DNA of 64,000 bases from Datnioides undecimradiatus (lineage: Eukaryota; Chordata; Actinopteri; Lobotiformes; Datnioididae), in NCBI GenBank assembly GCA_008933995.1, contig WARS01000051.1, positions 930,001 through 994,000 of the forward strand, in the 5' to 3' direction. The notes below the pieces were generated by a model, which saw only the letters and a program-made list of their open reading frames with translations, ran no database searches and was not told the DNA's origin. Position numbers and translations under genes: made by a program. Positions 25,061 through 36,469 of the stretch are shown one piece after another. Numbering within the stretch: the first letter of the stretch is position 1; every line of letters starts with the position of its first letter.

Positions 25061-28000
25061 TTTATTGTTTTACTTGCTCTTTGTAATTGCATCTTCATTT
25101 TTGCATGTTGATTTGACTATTTTAAAAAACGCGAAATAGTTCCACAAAGAGAATGAACATATCAGATTGTGTATGTTTTGTTTGTAATTGAATTGGATTT
25201 TCCTCCAATCACATCCTGAATATCAAACAATGAAACGGTCTTTTCTTCCCATCAGCAGTGCTCACTGAGGCGTCGGCCCATGCCGTTCTTTTTCTGATCT
25301 CCAAATTTAATTTAGCTTTAATTAATACAGCAAAGCTTCAGAGTCACTCAGAGGACAATTCTCACTCCGAAAAGTCTCCCTGTGACTCTGTGACCCAGCA
25401 AAGTAGCAAGACTATTTTGGAGTTTGGGACGCTGCTTAAGAAAATGTACAGAATGTAGCAGCGGTGTTGGATTTGAACCTCGAAGGAGAGTCTGGCTTTC
25501 CTAAAGATGCCGCATTAGCTGGTCTTGACAGCAATGAGGTTGTATCCTGAGCTCTTTTGAGCGCAGACGGACCTCTGTTTCACAAGCACATGCAAATATT
25601 AACCTCAGAGCCATGCTGGCGGAAGAGGAGATGGTACATTCATTGTTTGAGCGATGCCTGAAAAAGCTATTAGTGGCGAGATAAAGTGAGAGAGATGGAG
25701 TGAAAGAAAGATATCCATCTTTTATGAGCTTTTCCCACTTCTTCCACTGGGCTTTCTGTGGCTGAGTGCGTCCAACCGTATGCCCTCCTCACTAATCCCA
25801 TTTAGCAAAAATGTAATCAGAAAAAGCCCATTGGACTCTCTATTGCCCCGCTGTCTTCCTGTGTGGGCTCGGCAGCTCTTACATCATCGAGATACTCAGA
25901 TTCTCTCTCGCTCGCTTCTGTCAGACTCACCTCTCCTTGTTGTCCCACCGGCGCACGGAGAAAAGCCACCCATGTGCTGTCCGTGCGCGTTGCAGATGAT
26001 TACTCACACGCCCGTCTCCATCTCTGTTGGGTTTGGCATTGATTTGTCATTGTTTTGCATGCGGGGGAAAGTTAGCCATGCTTTGTTCTTTTTAGCAACT
26101 CTCTGCTTCACATTCATGCAGGAACACACTGTCCTTTTGGGAGCTGACCAGTACAGTACTTCCAGTCTTTTTACTGTAGAACATGTTTTTCCCCCCTTCT
26201 GTCCACTGGTGACACCAACATCATACTCACCAAGCTAATCGCTGAAGGTTTGACGTCAGCGGCACCGCTAGAAAGAAGCCAGACTGGGCTGAAAAAGCTG
26301 AACAGTCAGAAGATCAGACAGGCTGTAAACAAACCCTGAGGTTATCCAAACTTATTTAGAAGGAAAGGATGAAGGTGAATGGCGAAATGATAATTGAATA
26401 ATGGATTATTGCACATTTCAGGCGTCCTCTGTTTCAGTTTGACCTCCAAATGAAGTGGTTTAAATAGTCTGGCCACACTCATTCACAGCTCTTCTCCCAC
26501 CGACTTTGTTGTAGAAGTTTAGCTAGCTTTAGTGCTCCCGGACCCTTCAGCCAACAAACGTGTGCGCAGAGGGATTTCGATGACTTTGCGACGTTGTGTT
26601 CTTCAATAAGGGGCTGCTGATTCCTCCAAACGGGGAGCGAATCATGCATGGGGATGACATGTTTCTCACCATAACTGCTTCTATTTCTAGATTTTACAAA
26701 AGTTTTTGTAATTTCTGTGAGTTGCAACTCTTATTCGAAGCATACAATATAGCTAAAGATCATTATTATCATCAGTGTTATTGTTAGCTGCAGTCAAAGC
26801 GCATTGTCATTCTCCTGGCTCTTTGACAGGCTTTTCCCAGTGTATAAATCCATCTGTCTGCTTGTTAGTCTGCCCATCTGCCTATCTGTTTCTGCAAGCA
26901 CCCGGTCCGTGCTCTGCACCCCCCCCTCCCCTTTCTACCACCAACATTTTTTATGGCTTCATGGTGGTTTGAGGACAGCCAAGTGAAAAAGAAAACATCC
27001 TAATCTAGGGCACGAGCTGCATTCCATTAGCTAGGCCTGCCAACCCTTATCCATTGATCTGCCCGGATTTGGGAGACTTTCTAACTTTATATTTTGAGGA
27101 GTTGTGTGGAGTGGGACTAGCGCCTCACTGATCTGACAGATAAAAACAAAGATGAAAGAGCTGCATTTAGGCACAGGCCCGGGACAATAAGCAGAGACGA
27201 GCGGAGGGGGATTGAGCTGGAGATAAAGGGATGAAGTGGAGGATGTAGAGGAATGTGTGAGAGGCAGAAGTTTGCCCTCCAACACTGGTGAAGGTCAGAA
27301 GGTTTAGTGTTGAGGAAAAAAAAACCAAGAGATTGTGGAAGGGTGCAGAACGAACGGTCGTAAGCATTCAGAATGGTAAATACGGAACATAGCCACACCC
27401 GCGTATGCACTCACTTTGATTAAATGATAAGCAGTGCACTGCATGTCTCCTTCCATCCACTGCATCCCGCAGTAAATAAAAGATCAGCCCATGCTGCTCT
27501 CTCTCATAAGACCACGAGTTCTGATGAAGCTTCAGTAGCGCATCACTTGAAAGAGGAATAAAAACACTTGACAGTAGACGAGCAGCAGGATAACGGCTGT
27601 TTGAATTGTGTCACTTTAATGGAAAAATACAGGTAAATATAATTTAGGTAAAAGTGCAATTTTAAAGTCAAATGATTGAGATGAACATGATTAGCTGAGG
27701 AGAGGAAGAGAACAGCAATGTTCTTTTGGCAGCATTTAACCGCTGTCATTTTGTTTTCTCAGCCCTCCCTCTCTTCCTTCCCTCTTCCTCTTCCTCCCTT
27801 CCCTCCGCCGTTTGTTCTCCTCGCCTGCCTCCCACGCCGTATACGTTGACCTGGAAATGCATATTTACCCAAACACTTCCTTAATTAAAGCTGTCGCTCC
27901 TCTCCTCGCGGCTCGGTGGCCCGTCCCAGCCCCTTAGCCCTCACTGACAGCCATTCAGAGCAGAAAATCTGTGGACTGCATCGCCCTGCTAGCGGGCTAA

Positions 28001-29902
28001 TCTCTGCCTCTCACACCCTGTTTCTGAATTAACTGTCCTCATTATCGCATCCTCCCAGAGCCTCTCCCTCTCTCCTCTTTTTCTATCATCCTTCTCCTCC
28101 TCCTCCTGCTACTCCATCCATCGTCTCCTCCTCCTCCTCTTCCTCTTCACCCTCCGCCTCTCTCGCGTAGCTCTTCCCTTCTTCCTTTCCGGCTCAGCCC
28201 CAAAAAGTAGGACGACGGGAAAGAGAGAGAGAGAAGGAGAGTGAAAGAGAATGAATGTTCCCTCGCCTAAAGTTGAGAAATTCTAAATAGCATCGTGAGT
28301 GGCCACGGGCGAGAAAACGCATTTTAGTGTCAGCCAAATGATAATTGCATTTCGGCTGCGGTGGTGGAGGGGGCTCATTACATAAGCAAAACATGAGATC
28401 TCACCATGGTCGGCGCTGGAGCTGTCACAGAGGTGTTTTGAAAACTAGCCAAGGGAACATGGCTGCATTACCGGAGCCCGACCGCAAAGCGTTTAGTCAA
28501 GCCTGTTTCATTAACCCTCACCCACCTCCTAATGATGCCATGTAGTCGTAGCCAACCTACTGTAAATGTCCTTGTTAATAGCACTGGATTATTGTAATCG
28601 CCCCTCAAAGCTGGAAATGATTAATTATTATTTTTATTAAACATTAGACCGTTCACATAAAATATAGCCATATTAAAACCCCTCTGTCCTCGACTGATAC
28701 ATAACATGTTACCTAACCGACCAACCAACTTTCCATGAAAAGGACCTGGTTGGTCAAAACGTCCCGCTCTTAGATGGCGACGGCTGCGCTATGTTTGCGG
28801 TCTGGTCGGGAGCATTGTCTGCTGTTTGGTGCTCAGCAGGGGCTGAACAATGGGTGCAGAGAATTAATGGCGCCACCTGTTCCCGGGTGGCTAGCATGTT
28901 AGCCATTAGCTAACTTAGTTTTCTGGAAAACTTCTGGACTTGTTTGTTTTTTGTTGTTTTGGGGGTTTTTTTGTATTTTTATTTAACATAAACTAACAGA
29001 TACATGAATACACTGTATGCATAACTAATAAATTACATATTGTCTGACACCAACATCTGACCCCAAACTGACTTCTGCCTTCTGCCAATCTCTCTATGAA
29101 CAGATATGGGTGTAACAATACAGTCTACAGGCATGGTACAAGATTTTAATTCTGGTGGCATGGCTGAGGTTTCCAGTCTTAGTCATAATAACTAATCACA
29201 TTTAAGTAGGATATGGTTGCATGTAGGTTACAGTCTGTGTGGAGTGCAAAACAGGTGAAACGCTTGCGTTGGCTAGCGTACGATGACGTTTTGCCTTTTT
29301 ATTTCACCTGCAGATATCTGTTTTTAGAGATAATCTGAACTGCCCTCTGGACCTAAAGCCCTGCTGCATATTAGACTGTAAACAATGACACACATGGAAG
29401 AAGAAGTATTGGCCCTTATATCAATATCAGTTATCCAATACTCACTGGCTGCGCTGCAGGCCCTGAAATATTGGCTGTTGCCACCCGACGTCAGACAATA
29501 GCCATTGGGTTTCAAGACTGGCTTGGTCGAGACCTCTCAAATAAAGCCTTGTTGGACAGTTCCAGCATGTATCACATTGTTTTCCTCTTTGTTGTTGTAC
29601 CAGTGACTTACTACAAAAGATGTTGGGCAAAGATAAAAATTAAATAACTTGCAATGTGAGAAATGAAGTATTACATTAACTAATTTCAAATTTTCTAGTG
29701 TGAGGTTTCCCTTTCATATTTTGCAATTTGTATGCCTTCTAATAACAATAATAATACCACAGAGGGCTCTTTTACTCAGAAATGCTTTAATTGTCCGGTT
29801 GGAGTTTACGGCTGAATCGGGTTATTTGATAAATAAATGCATCAGAGCTTAAATTATTCAGCGGCAGTGCCTTTTCAGCACCAGAAATAATTCAGGACTG
29901 CT
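25061..29902. other. Intron interval with a pyrimidine-rich centre, no gene
   Basis: A 152-codon plus-strand frame at 25780-26238 lacks any motif I know and begins and ends without splice or transcription signals, so I do not call it. The pyrimidine tract at 27763-28260 is listed separately. The interval at 28880-28920 has GCTAGCATGTTAGCCATTAG, a phrase frequent in fish repeats but too short to classify. Confidence 0.5.
27763..28260 (+). repeat. Polypyrimidine-rich tract (CCT/TCC repeats) with a purine flip at its end
   Basis: CCCTCCCTCTCTTCCTTCCC-type sequence at 27763-27806 and repeated CTCCTCCTC motifs at 28075-28150 make a strongly strand-asymmetric block. It switches to GAGAGAGAGAGAAGG-type purine sequence at 28218-28240. 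The 27880-28020 interior is unique and gene-like in complexity but has no open frame of note. Such tracts can form triplex DNA and often bind pyrimidine-tract proteins in RNA. Confidence 0.7.
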
Positions 29903-31069
29903 CTAAAATGGTGCGGAAACACACATTTGTATACTCTGAGGCGTAACATGGTGTCCGAGACGAGCAGGCAGCCTGTATTTACGACGTAAAACTGCTGTCT
30001 CTCTGTAAGGTAGACAGGTGCAGTGTGTAAGAGCTGGGTCCGAGTGGGCCTTAGCTTGCCAGGTGATCTGTCTATTGCCAGTCTCCTTCAGTAAGAGTAC
30101 AATACAGGCACTGTAGGGATATTCTCCCCAGTGAGGATCCCTGTCAGCAGCCAAGCACTGGCCTGTCCTGCAGATTCTGAGAGCGCTGTGTTCTGTGAGT
30201 TTAATGCCAGACTGGAACATCTCTGAAGCGTGATTTATTATATGCATTAAGTTCATCAAGGCAGGGCTCCAAAATCCTGGTATCTGAGAACATGCGGTAC
30301 AGTAAGTGAGCGACAGGTTGAAGCCCACAGCTGGAGACGCCTCCCCAGCACGAAGTGAAGGTGTCCAGGAGTGGAGTACAGCATGGTCTGGCGCTGATAG
30401 CACACTCCATCATTTGTCGACAACACGGCAAGCTCTTTGATAGCCAACACTTTAGCAAGATGGACCATTCCATCGGGGAGGATGCAGTTAAGGGTCCAGG
30501 AGACTGATGGACAGGCACAAGATGCACATGTACAGCGAGCCGCAGACGGAGAACAAAGATGAAACTGAAAAGTGGGGAAAAAAGGCTGTGGGAAAGGCAG
30601 GAGGCAAGAAGGGAAAGAGGTCTCAGATGAAGACCTCAAATGCTTTCATTATTGGCTGCCAGATGCCAGCATGAGATAGAGACTGTCCTCAAGACGTTGG
30701 GTCAGGACTCCAATCTCCAGCCACAGCAGAGCGAGACGGGCTGCAGAGGAAAAACAATTCACCACTGCTGACATGTAGGCAATGGAAAGAGCCCCAGCAA
30801 CACTGAGGCTCGTAAACAGAGGCGCACAGGCTGAATGGCGATGCACAGAGCACCAGCGTGTGTGTGTGTGTGTTTTTGAGTGTATGCAGAAGCATCACTG
30901 AATGTACTGTTACAGTCATCTCAACACCAGGACGCAGCAGAGGAGGGGGCAGCTTCCTCAAAACACTGACAAGAAAAACCAATAACTCCTGGCAAAAGTC
31001 CTCCTCCAGCATCAGCTTATGCATCACACACACACACACACACACACAGTGCAAAGACTTAGCTCTCAC
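29903..31069 (-). pseudogene. Possible decayed multi-exon coding segment, unrecognised
   Basis: Several long minus-strand frames overlap here, and they look more protein-like than elsewhere in the window. Block A (about 31047-30880) has a leucine-rich helical look (EEDFCQELLVFLVSVLRKLP). Block B follows a good acceptor TTCCTCTGCAG at about 30757-30747 and reads ARLALLWLEIGVLTQRLEDS, then LYLMLASGSQ and a stop. Block C follows CCCACTTTTCAG ending at 30565 and is open for 363 bases (for example SPMEWSILLK, CCTPLLDTFTSCWGGVSSC, RMFSDTRILEPCLDEL). Near 30241-30262 the sensible reading seems to jump frame to MHIINHASEMFQSG, which suggests a one-base indel. I do not recognise the protein; helical (HEAT/ARM-like) repeats are a guess. 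It could instead be chance open frames. No donor sites are convincing. Confidence 0.3.
31025..31048. repeat. (CA)12 microsatellite
   Basis: This is a pure CA run beside the possible minus-strand decayed coding block. On the minus strand it sits where an acceptor polypyrimidine tract would be. Confidence 0.95.
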
Positions 31070-31759
31070 TCAAAAACAAATCCAGACTGTTTTATTTCTT
31101 ATGAGCATCATTCAAAGAGGCACATCATTGCATTCCTCTCTGGACACTGAGGCCCTTTCTTTCATCACTGAGCTAATGATGTTCCCCTGTTTCATTCACC
31201 GAAGGCCTTTTTAATGACGTGGAGGAGGCAGAGGGACAAGAGGGAGGGGAGGCACGTTGACCTGCCTTTTATTGAGAATAATGGAGCCAAAATGGCTCCC
31301 ATCGGCTCCAATATTTCCCAGGTGGCTGTTCATTTATCACCGGACCTGCACTTCCCGAGAGAATCATAATACAGACGGAAAAAACCATTCAACTCCCCAT
31401 TAATGGCCACTCAGCCTGAGCTGAAATATCTCTGCAGGAAGAGTGGCATCAGAAGCATCCCTCTGTATCTGCGGGCAGGACGCACTCTGCCTTTGTCTTA
31501 TTTTAGTTAGGCACAACCAGAGCGCTTGCCTGCTGCAATATAACTACTGTATGGCTTAATCAGACAGACAGTGAGTGTAGAAATTATTGGCTAATGTCAG
31601 GAGCTGGATTTTAACCGTGTGTCGGTGAAGAGCTTGCGGAGCCTTCGGTTTACAGTTTGCATCCCGACTCACCGACATCCTCAGAACGCCGCGTTATTTC
31701 CTCCAACAAACCAGGTTTTTATGCTCTTTCCGACTCTCTCGATCCGTTCCAGGATGCAA

Positions 31760-31773
31760 CCCCCCCCCCCCCC
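31760..31773. repeat. poly(C) run
   Basis: Fourteen consecutive C residues follow GGATGCAA. Confidence 0.9.
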
Positions 31774-32119
31774 GCACGCCGACTTCTCTCGGTTTCGGAG
31801 TGAAGCGGTGATGCAAAACACGTCAGTCACTCTGACAGTTTTACTCGTCCTCTAAAAAGATTCCGAAAAATAACACAAAATGGACTAAAACAAGACCGTC
31901 TAAAAGTTGTTTAGTGTGCAGCAAACCAGCGTTTTACAGCTCTACTAAAATATTCATCGGGCGGGAGCTCACCCCAGACAGGCAACATCGACGAGAGTGG
32001 ATTTATCTATTTTGTCAGTCTCCGCTTATGGCCAAGACAGCTTCACACAAACATCTTTTCCCCGAGGGGATTTAGTCAGTGTCTTTCAGCCCGTCTCCCT
32101 CCATCTTTAGTTTGCATTC

Positions 32120-32137
32120 AAAAAAAAAAAAAAAAAA
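32120..32137. repeat. poly(A) run
   Basis: Eighteen consecutive A residues follow TTTGCATTC. No retroelement body is seen. Confidence 0.9.
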
Positions 32138-33527
32138 GGTGATTTGAAACATTGACTGTCCAGGACCAAGGGTCACGCTGCATGTGTGTGCCTCTCCAAA
32201 AGGCGATCTAAACCAAAATCAAAACAGTGTTCTCTCTCTGCCTTGGGCACCGACTGCCCCGGGTCTGACTGGAAGGCAATATTAGGTTAAGGAAGAACCC
32301 TCTGAATCACAGCGGTGTCGTGATCACTTTGGCCCCTGTAGGAGTCGGTGTGCTGGGATTACAGCTCAGCCTCCACTGAATGCAGCTTGTTTCAGCCCTC
32401 CAGCTTCCCCCTGTCACCTAATAACAGCTCAATAGTCCCCGTTTGCTCTTAACTGCGATGCAGCTGCTTCGTTGCAGAATTGATAAATGCAGAAATTCAC
32501 GTAAGCTCTCTTTAGATTGATTTTAACAAGACATTGCAGGAGCTTATATCGGCAAATCCTCAATGTTTTCTGAACACGAGTACGTCTCGCAGACCTACTT
32601 TCATGCATTTTCATTGCCGGTGCCGCTACGGAGCACGTGCAGTGACGTAATCTAAACCCGAATAGACCTGAAACGCCTGTTTACCCCGCATCTGATTGTC
32701 TGTTATTCTCTTATTGAATTCATTCTCAAACGTGAACTTTACAGAGCAACAGCAGCCCGCGTTGGTGCGTTGGTGCATCGCCGTCGGCTGCAGTTACAGG
32801 TGCAGCGGGGGCAATTCGTCCGTAGTGCTGACCCCTTTCAGCGAGTGTGCCTCAGACAGTGAGGTGGCGTGGGATGTTCGTGACTGATGCTGATTTGTAG
32901 AGGGACAAAACGACTGATTACCGGTATTGCGGCGGTTGTGGTGAGCGTTTGTGCTGGTAACCTAAATAAAGCGGTTTCTGTGTGGATTGTGCAGCAACTT
33001 AGCACAGACCTGCATTAACACCAGGAACACAAGCGGTTTTTGCATTGTGTGCCGGGAAAAGCTGTTTACATCAGGGCATGTTAGGAAGATTCCCAGATAC
33101 ACACATCACACCGATACGTCTGTGAAGGCAAATATCAGAGGATTTCCAGACATATCAGTCGGCCTCACCTCAGGGTGCCTCAGATCTATAGAAGGTAGAG
33201 CACCTAATGTAAATATTGCTGATTAAAATGACAAATCACAAACAACAAATGAGGCTCTGCTGCTTGTTTCCCCTTTTCTTTGACAATCACAGTGGAGCTG
33301 AATAATCCCATTTGAGCGGCGTCAAATCAGTAAGCTATCTATGGCCCATTACCTTTGCTAGATTGCTGTCTGTTGGATATAAGAGGGTCTTTAATAGAGA
33401 GCTCAGTGGTGGCGTCCAGCGATTGTTGATAGTGTTTGATACGGGGAATCAGAGCCCCTTAGGCTTAGCTTATGCACTCTAATCCTCGTGGAAAGATAAG
33501 GGGAGAGGGCCTTTTTAATGTGATGCA

Positions 33528-33568
33528 CACACACTCATGCACAGAGGCACGCACACACACACATCACA
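33528..33568. repeat. CA-rich imperfect repeat
   Basis: Interrupted CACACA runs begin a cluster of four separate CA/GT tracts between 33.5 and 34.25 kb. Confidence 0.7.
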
Positions 33569-33709
33569 GCATGTATAGTACCCAAGCCCGCAGATTGAAG
33601 GGTACAAACACTACACTGGTGCATTTCCATACACGCACGCCCCTGATATCGCCTCAGTATTTGACATTATCTCTGATGTGCGAACAAAGAAGCCAACACA
33701 CGTGTGTAT

Positions 33710-33728
33710 ACACACACACACACACACA
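33710..33728. repeat. (AC)n microsatellite
   Basis: This is a pure AC run of 19 bases, preceded by CGTGTGTAT, so the junction is a partial inverted GT/AC pair. Confidence 0.9.
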
Positions 33729-33838
33729 GGCACTGTCAAAACACTTACAGTATGGTGCCAGATCTGAGGCATCTGGGTTATCTGGAAATAGGTCTCTTAT
33801 CTTGTGCTTGTCATCACCTCTCAAAACTATGGGTGAGC

Positions 33839-33870
33839 GTGTGTGTGTGTGCATGCGTGTGTGTGTGTTG
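33839..33870. repeat. (GT)n microsatellite, interrupted
   Basis: Two GT runs are separated by GCATGC. The tract lies about 110 bases after an AC run of opposite polarity, so the two could pair as a hairpin in RNA. Confidence 0.85.
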
Positions 33871-34206
33871 GCCGCAGCCCCAAGTGTCATTACTCCCCAT
33901 GTCGCCATGATGAGTGCATGATCTTGTGCGCGTGTCCTCTTTATATTTGTATGCATGGATCTCTTCATTTCTTATTCGGACAGATTCGAAGCAGAGGCGG
34001 CAATCAGGGGTTTGTTTTTTCGCCGCCGCTACTTCCTCCACGCCTGACGAGTCGCTGCCTCACAGAACAGCTGAGTATGAGACACATACAATGAGCCTCG
34101 GACATGTGGACACCTCTCAGTAAGGCATTACCCAACCCGGATCAGCTGCCTCGATCGGCGCCACAGTCATCAATCTCCATCATGCATTATCTCAGTGATC
34201 AGGGAG

Positions 34207-34264
34207 CACACAGACACACACACAGACACACATGCACGCGTACACACTCGTCATCATCATCATC
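34207..34264. repeat. CA-rich tract followed by (CAT)n
   Basis: ACACAGACACACACACAGAC leads into ATGCACGCG and then TCATCATCATCATCA at 34250-34264. Confidence 0.8.
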
Positions 34265-36289
34265 AATTGCGCTGTGTTTATTAGACCAAATGAACTGCAG
34301 AATGCACATGGACGCTGCAAATCCATAATCGCAAAAAGAACGTCTGTTCAGCCGGCTGATGGCAAACGGAACCCGCGCTGGACACACAACGAAAGGCAAA
34401 AATGCGCTTTCACGAGTTTCAAGTTAAACGTACGCCGTCTGTTAGATGAAGTGGCGTTAGCTGTGCAGGAATGCTGCTTTTCCACGCAGGGTAGGACTAA
34501 TTATTTCATGTTTACAGTGCAGGCAGAGCAACAGAAACAAGGGGAGTGACCGAGACAGAGGCTGCGCGAGAGATAAATAGAAGGGGACAGAGTTCAAGAG
34601 AGAGGCAAACAATAACGAGAACAAAGAGAGAAGCGGGGATGGAACCGGCAGCTGGGTAGTATTTATGCAAATTTTGATTTAGCAATCATGTAAATGAATG
34701 AGGAGAAGAGCAACAGAAAACTTAGCAGTGAAATAAATGGCCTCGATAACACAAAAGAAAGGAACATGAATGCTTAATTAGCTCAGGAAGGTGCGCCGGT
34801 GATTAAGATGTGTCAGAAAACCAAAAAAAAAGCATTTATTGGATAAACAGCGCGTGGATATTTCTCCGTGATAGGCGGCAGAGCCAAAAGGCATTTTAAA
34901 CAGGCTGTCACTTCGAGGCATGACACTAGTTTTGGTTGCATGAGTGCTTTGGCCTTGAGGCAAAAACAAAATCTGGCCGGAAAAAACTTTCCCCGAGACC
35001 TTTTCTCCCTGCACATGAAATCAAATAAATATATTTATTCATATCAACCCGCCTCGTGGAGATGCACCTCATTAGCATTTCAATTTTGCGGCGTTTCTAA
35101 AGTTTTTGCCTCGAATTCGGTCGGCGCCGGCGTGAAACAACAGTGGAGCTCCAGACACAGGTGCAGCGGGAAACAGAGACGGCAAGAGAGGAGACGAGAG
35201 GGAGAGAGAGAGGGACGAGGCTCATTAGGAGAAGTTCGGGCAGAAGCAGTTCTGCATTTTCCTTCTGCTCTGTAATTAAGAAATGGATTAATGAGAAAGA
35301 GACACACACGTCTGCCAGTGCCACCGCAATTAACAAGCTGAGGAAAAGTTTGTTGCTGCGCGGACGCTCGAGAGGGAACAGAATGCGGTCATGACGTTAC
35401 GCTCATTGACTTCCTGTCTCTTCGCATCCGTCTCCGTTTCCTTTTTTCAGCCGCTTCTGGCTCTGTTTATCAAACCCGGCTCTCGAAAAATACCCACGGT
35501 CCTCTCTTTGAGGAAGCTTTCCCCATTAGCCCTTCTCCTCAATATGTAAGCTTAAGCTGGCTTGCGAGTGGGGCAAGTGTGTAGCTCTGGGTTCTTGTTC
35601 TTGAATGCAAACCGCGGTTTCTCACGCAGAGATGATCGTAGGTCAAAGAAATGAAAGATTACTGTTTATCCCCAGAGTACGGTCTGTACAACAGCGCCAG
35701 TAATGTCCTGTATTAATATTTGATCACACTGTAATTATGATTACTTTCGATGAGCTCCACTTTTTGGTTTGGTTTTTTGCATTTTTCGGATTGACTTTCA
35801 TGCTGCCGTCGGTGAAACACAAGACTTCCTGTGCAGTTGCCTCACCTGAAGAGCAGCCTTTCAGCATCTCAGAGGGCGTAATGGTTCCCCTTCCCGGCAG
35901 GCTTTTAATGCAAAGTGTTGAATTTCATTGATGCTATCTTGACAACGATTTGGGGGGGGCGAGGCTAAAATCGACAAAGTAGAAGCAATTTCAGAGTAAC
36001 GAGGAAAGGAAGACAGTGAAAGTTAATGATTTTACAACAGGAGCCGTCACGATACGGGCGGCGCCAACCCTCTGCGTGATGGTTTCAGTAGGAACGAAGG
36101 TGTGTTTTCATATATTTGGCTCTATAAACATCATTACCCTGAACACACCGTTAATAGCATGTGGCGTGTTTCCTGCAACACAGCAGAAGGTCCTCACACG
36201 TGCAGCAACAGGCTCTTCGTACGCATGTGTGCGCTCCTGTCTTAACACATCAGTGTGTGCGTGTGAGCAGGCAGCAGGTGGTGTGTGTC

Positions 36290-36327
36290 GGGGGAGAGGG
36301 GGGTTGGGGGGGGGGGCAGGTGTCGGG
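36290..36327 (+). repeat. G-rich tract with strong quadruplex potential
   Basis: GGGGG-AGA-GGGGGG-TT followed by an 11-base G run and a further GGG gives four or more G tracts with short loops on the sense strand of the host gene. It could form in the pre-mRNA as well as in DNA. Confidence 0.7.
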
Positions 36328-36444
36328 TGCACGAGGCTCAAGCGGAGGTTAAGGTTTTGTGAGGTCTGTGTGTAAGATAGGCAATGATGCGTGCTGGCCA
36401 AGTTGTCGGCTCAAGTCTATTCCCACTTCTTTATGTTTCTGTCT

Positions 36445-36469
36445 CACACACACACACACACACACACAC
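36445..36469. repeat. (CA)12 microsatellite
   Basis: This is a pure CA run of 25 bases after TTTCTGTCT. Confidence 0.95.

Noticed and set aside
25780..26238. 152-codon plus-strand open frame
   Set aside because: No homology is recognised, its composition is typical of pyrimidine-rich intron, and no exon borders are evident.
34250..34264. (CAT)n run considered as the His-rich stretch of a beta-neurexin first exon
   Set aside because: The run is out of context: it has no signal peptide frame, no following donor in the right phase, and no LNS6 first exon downstream.
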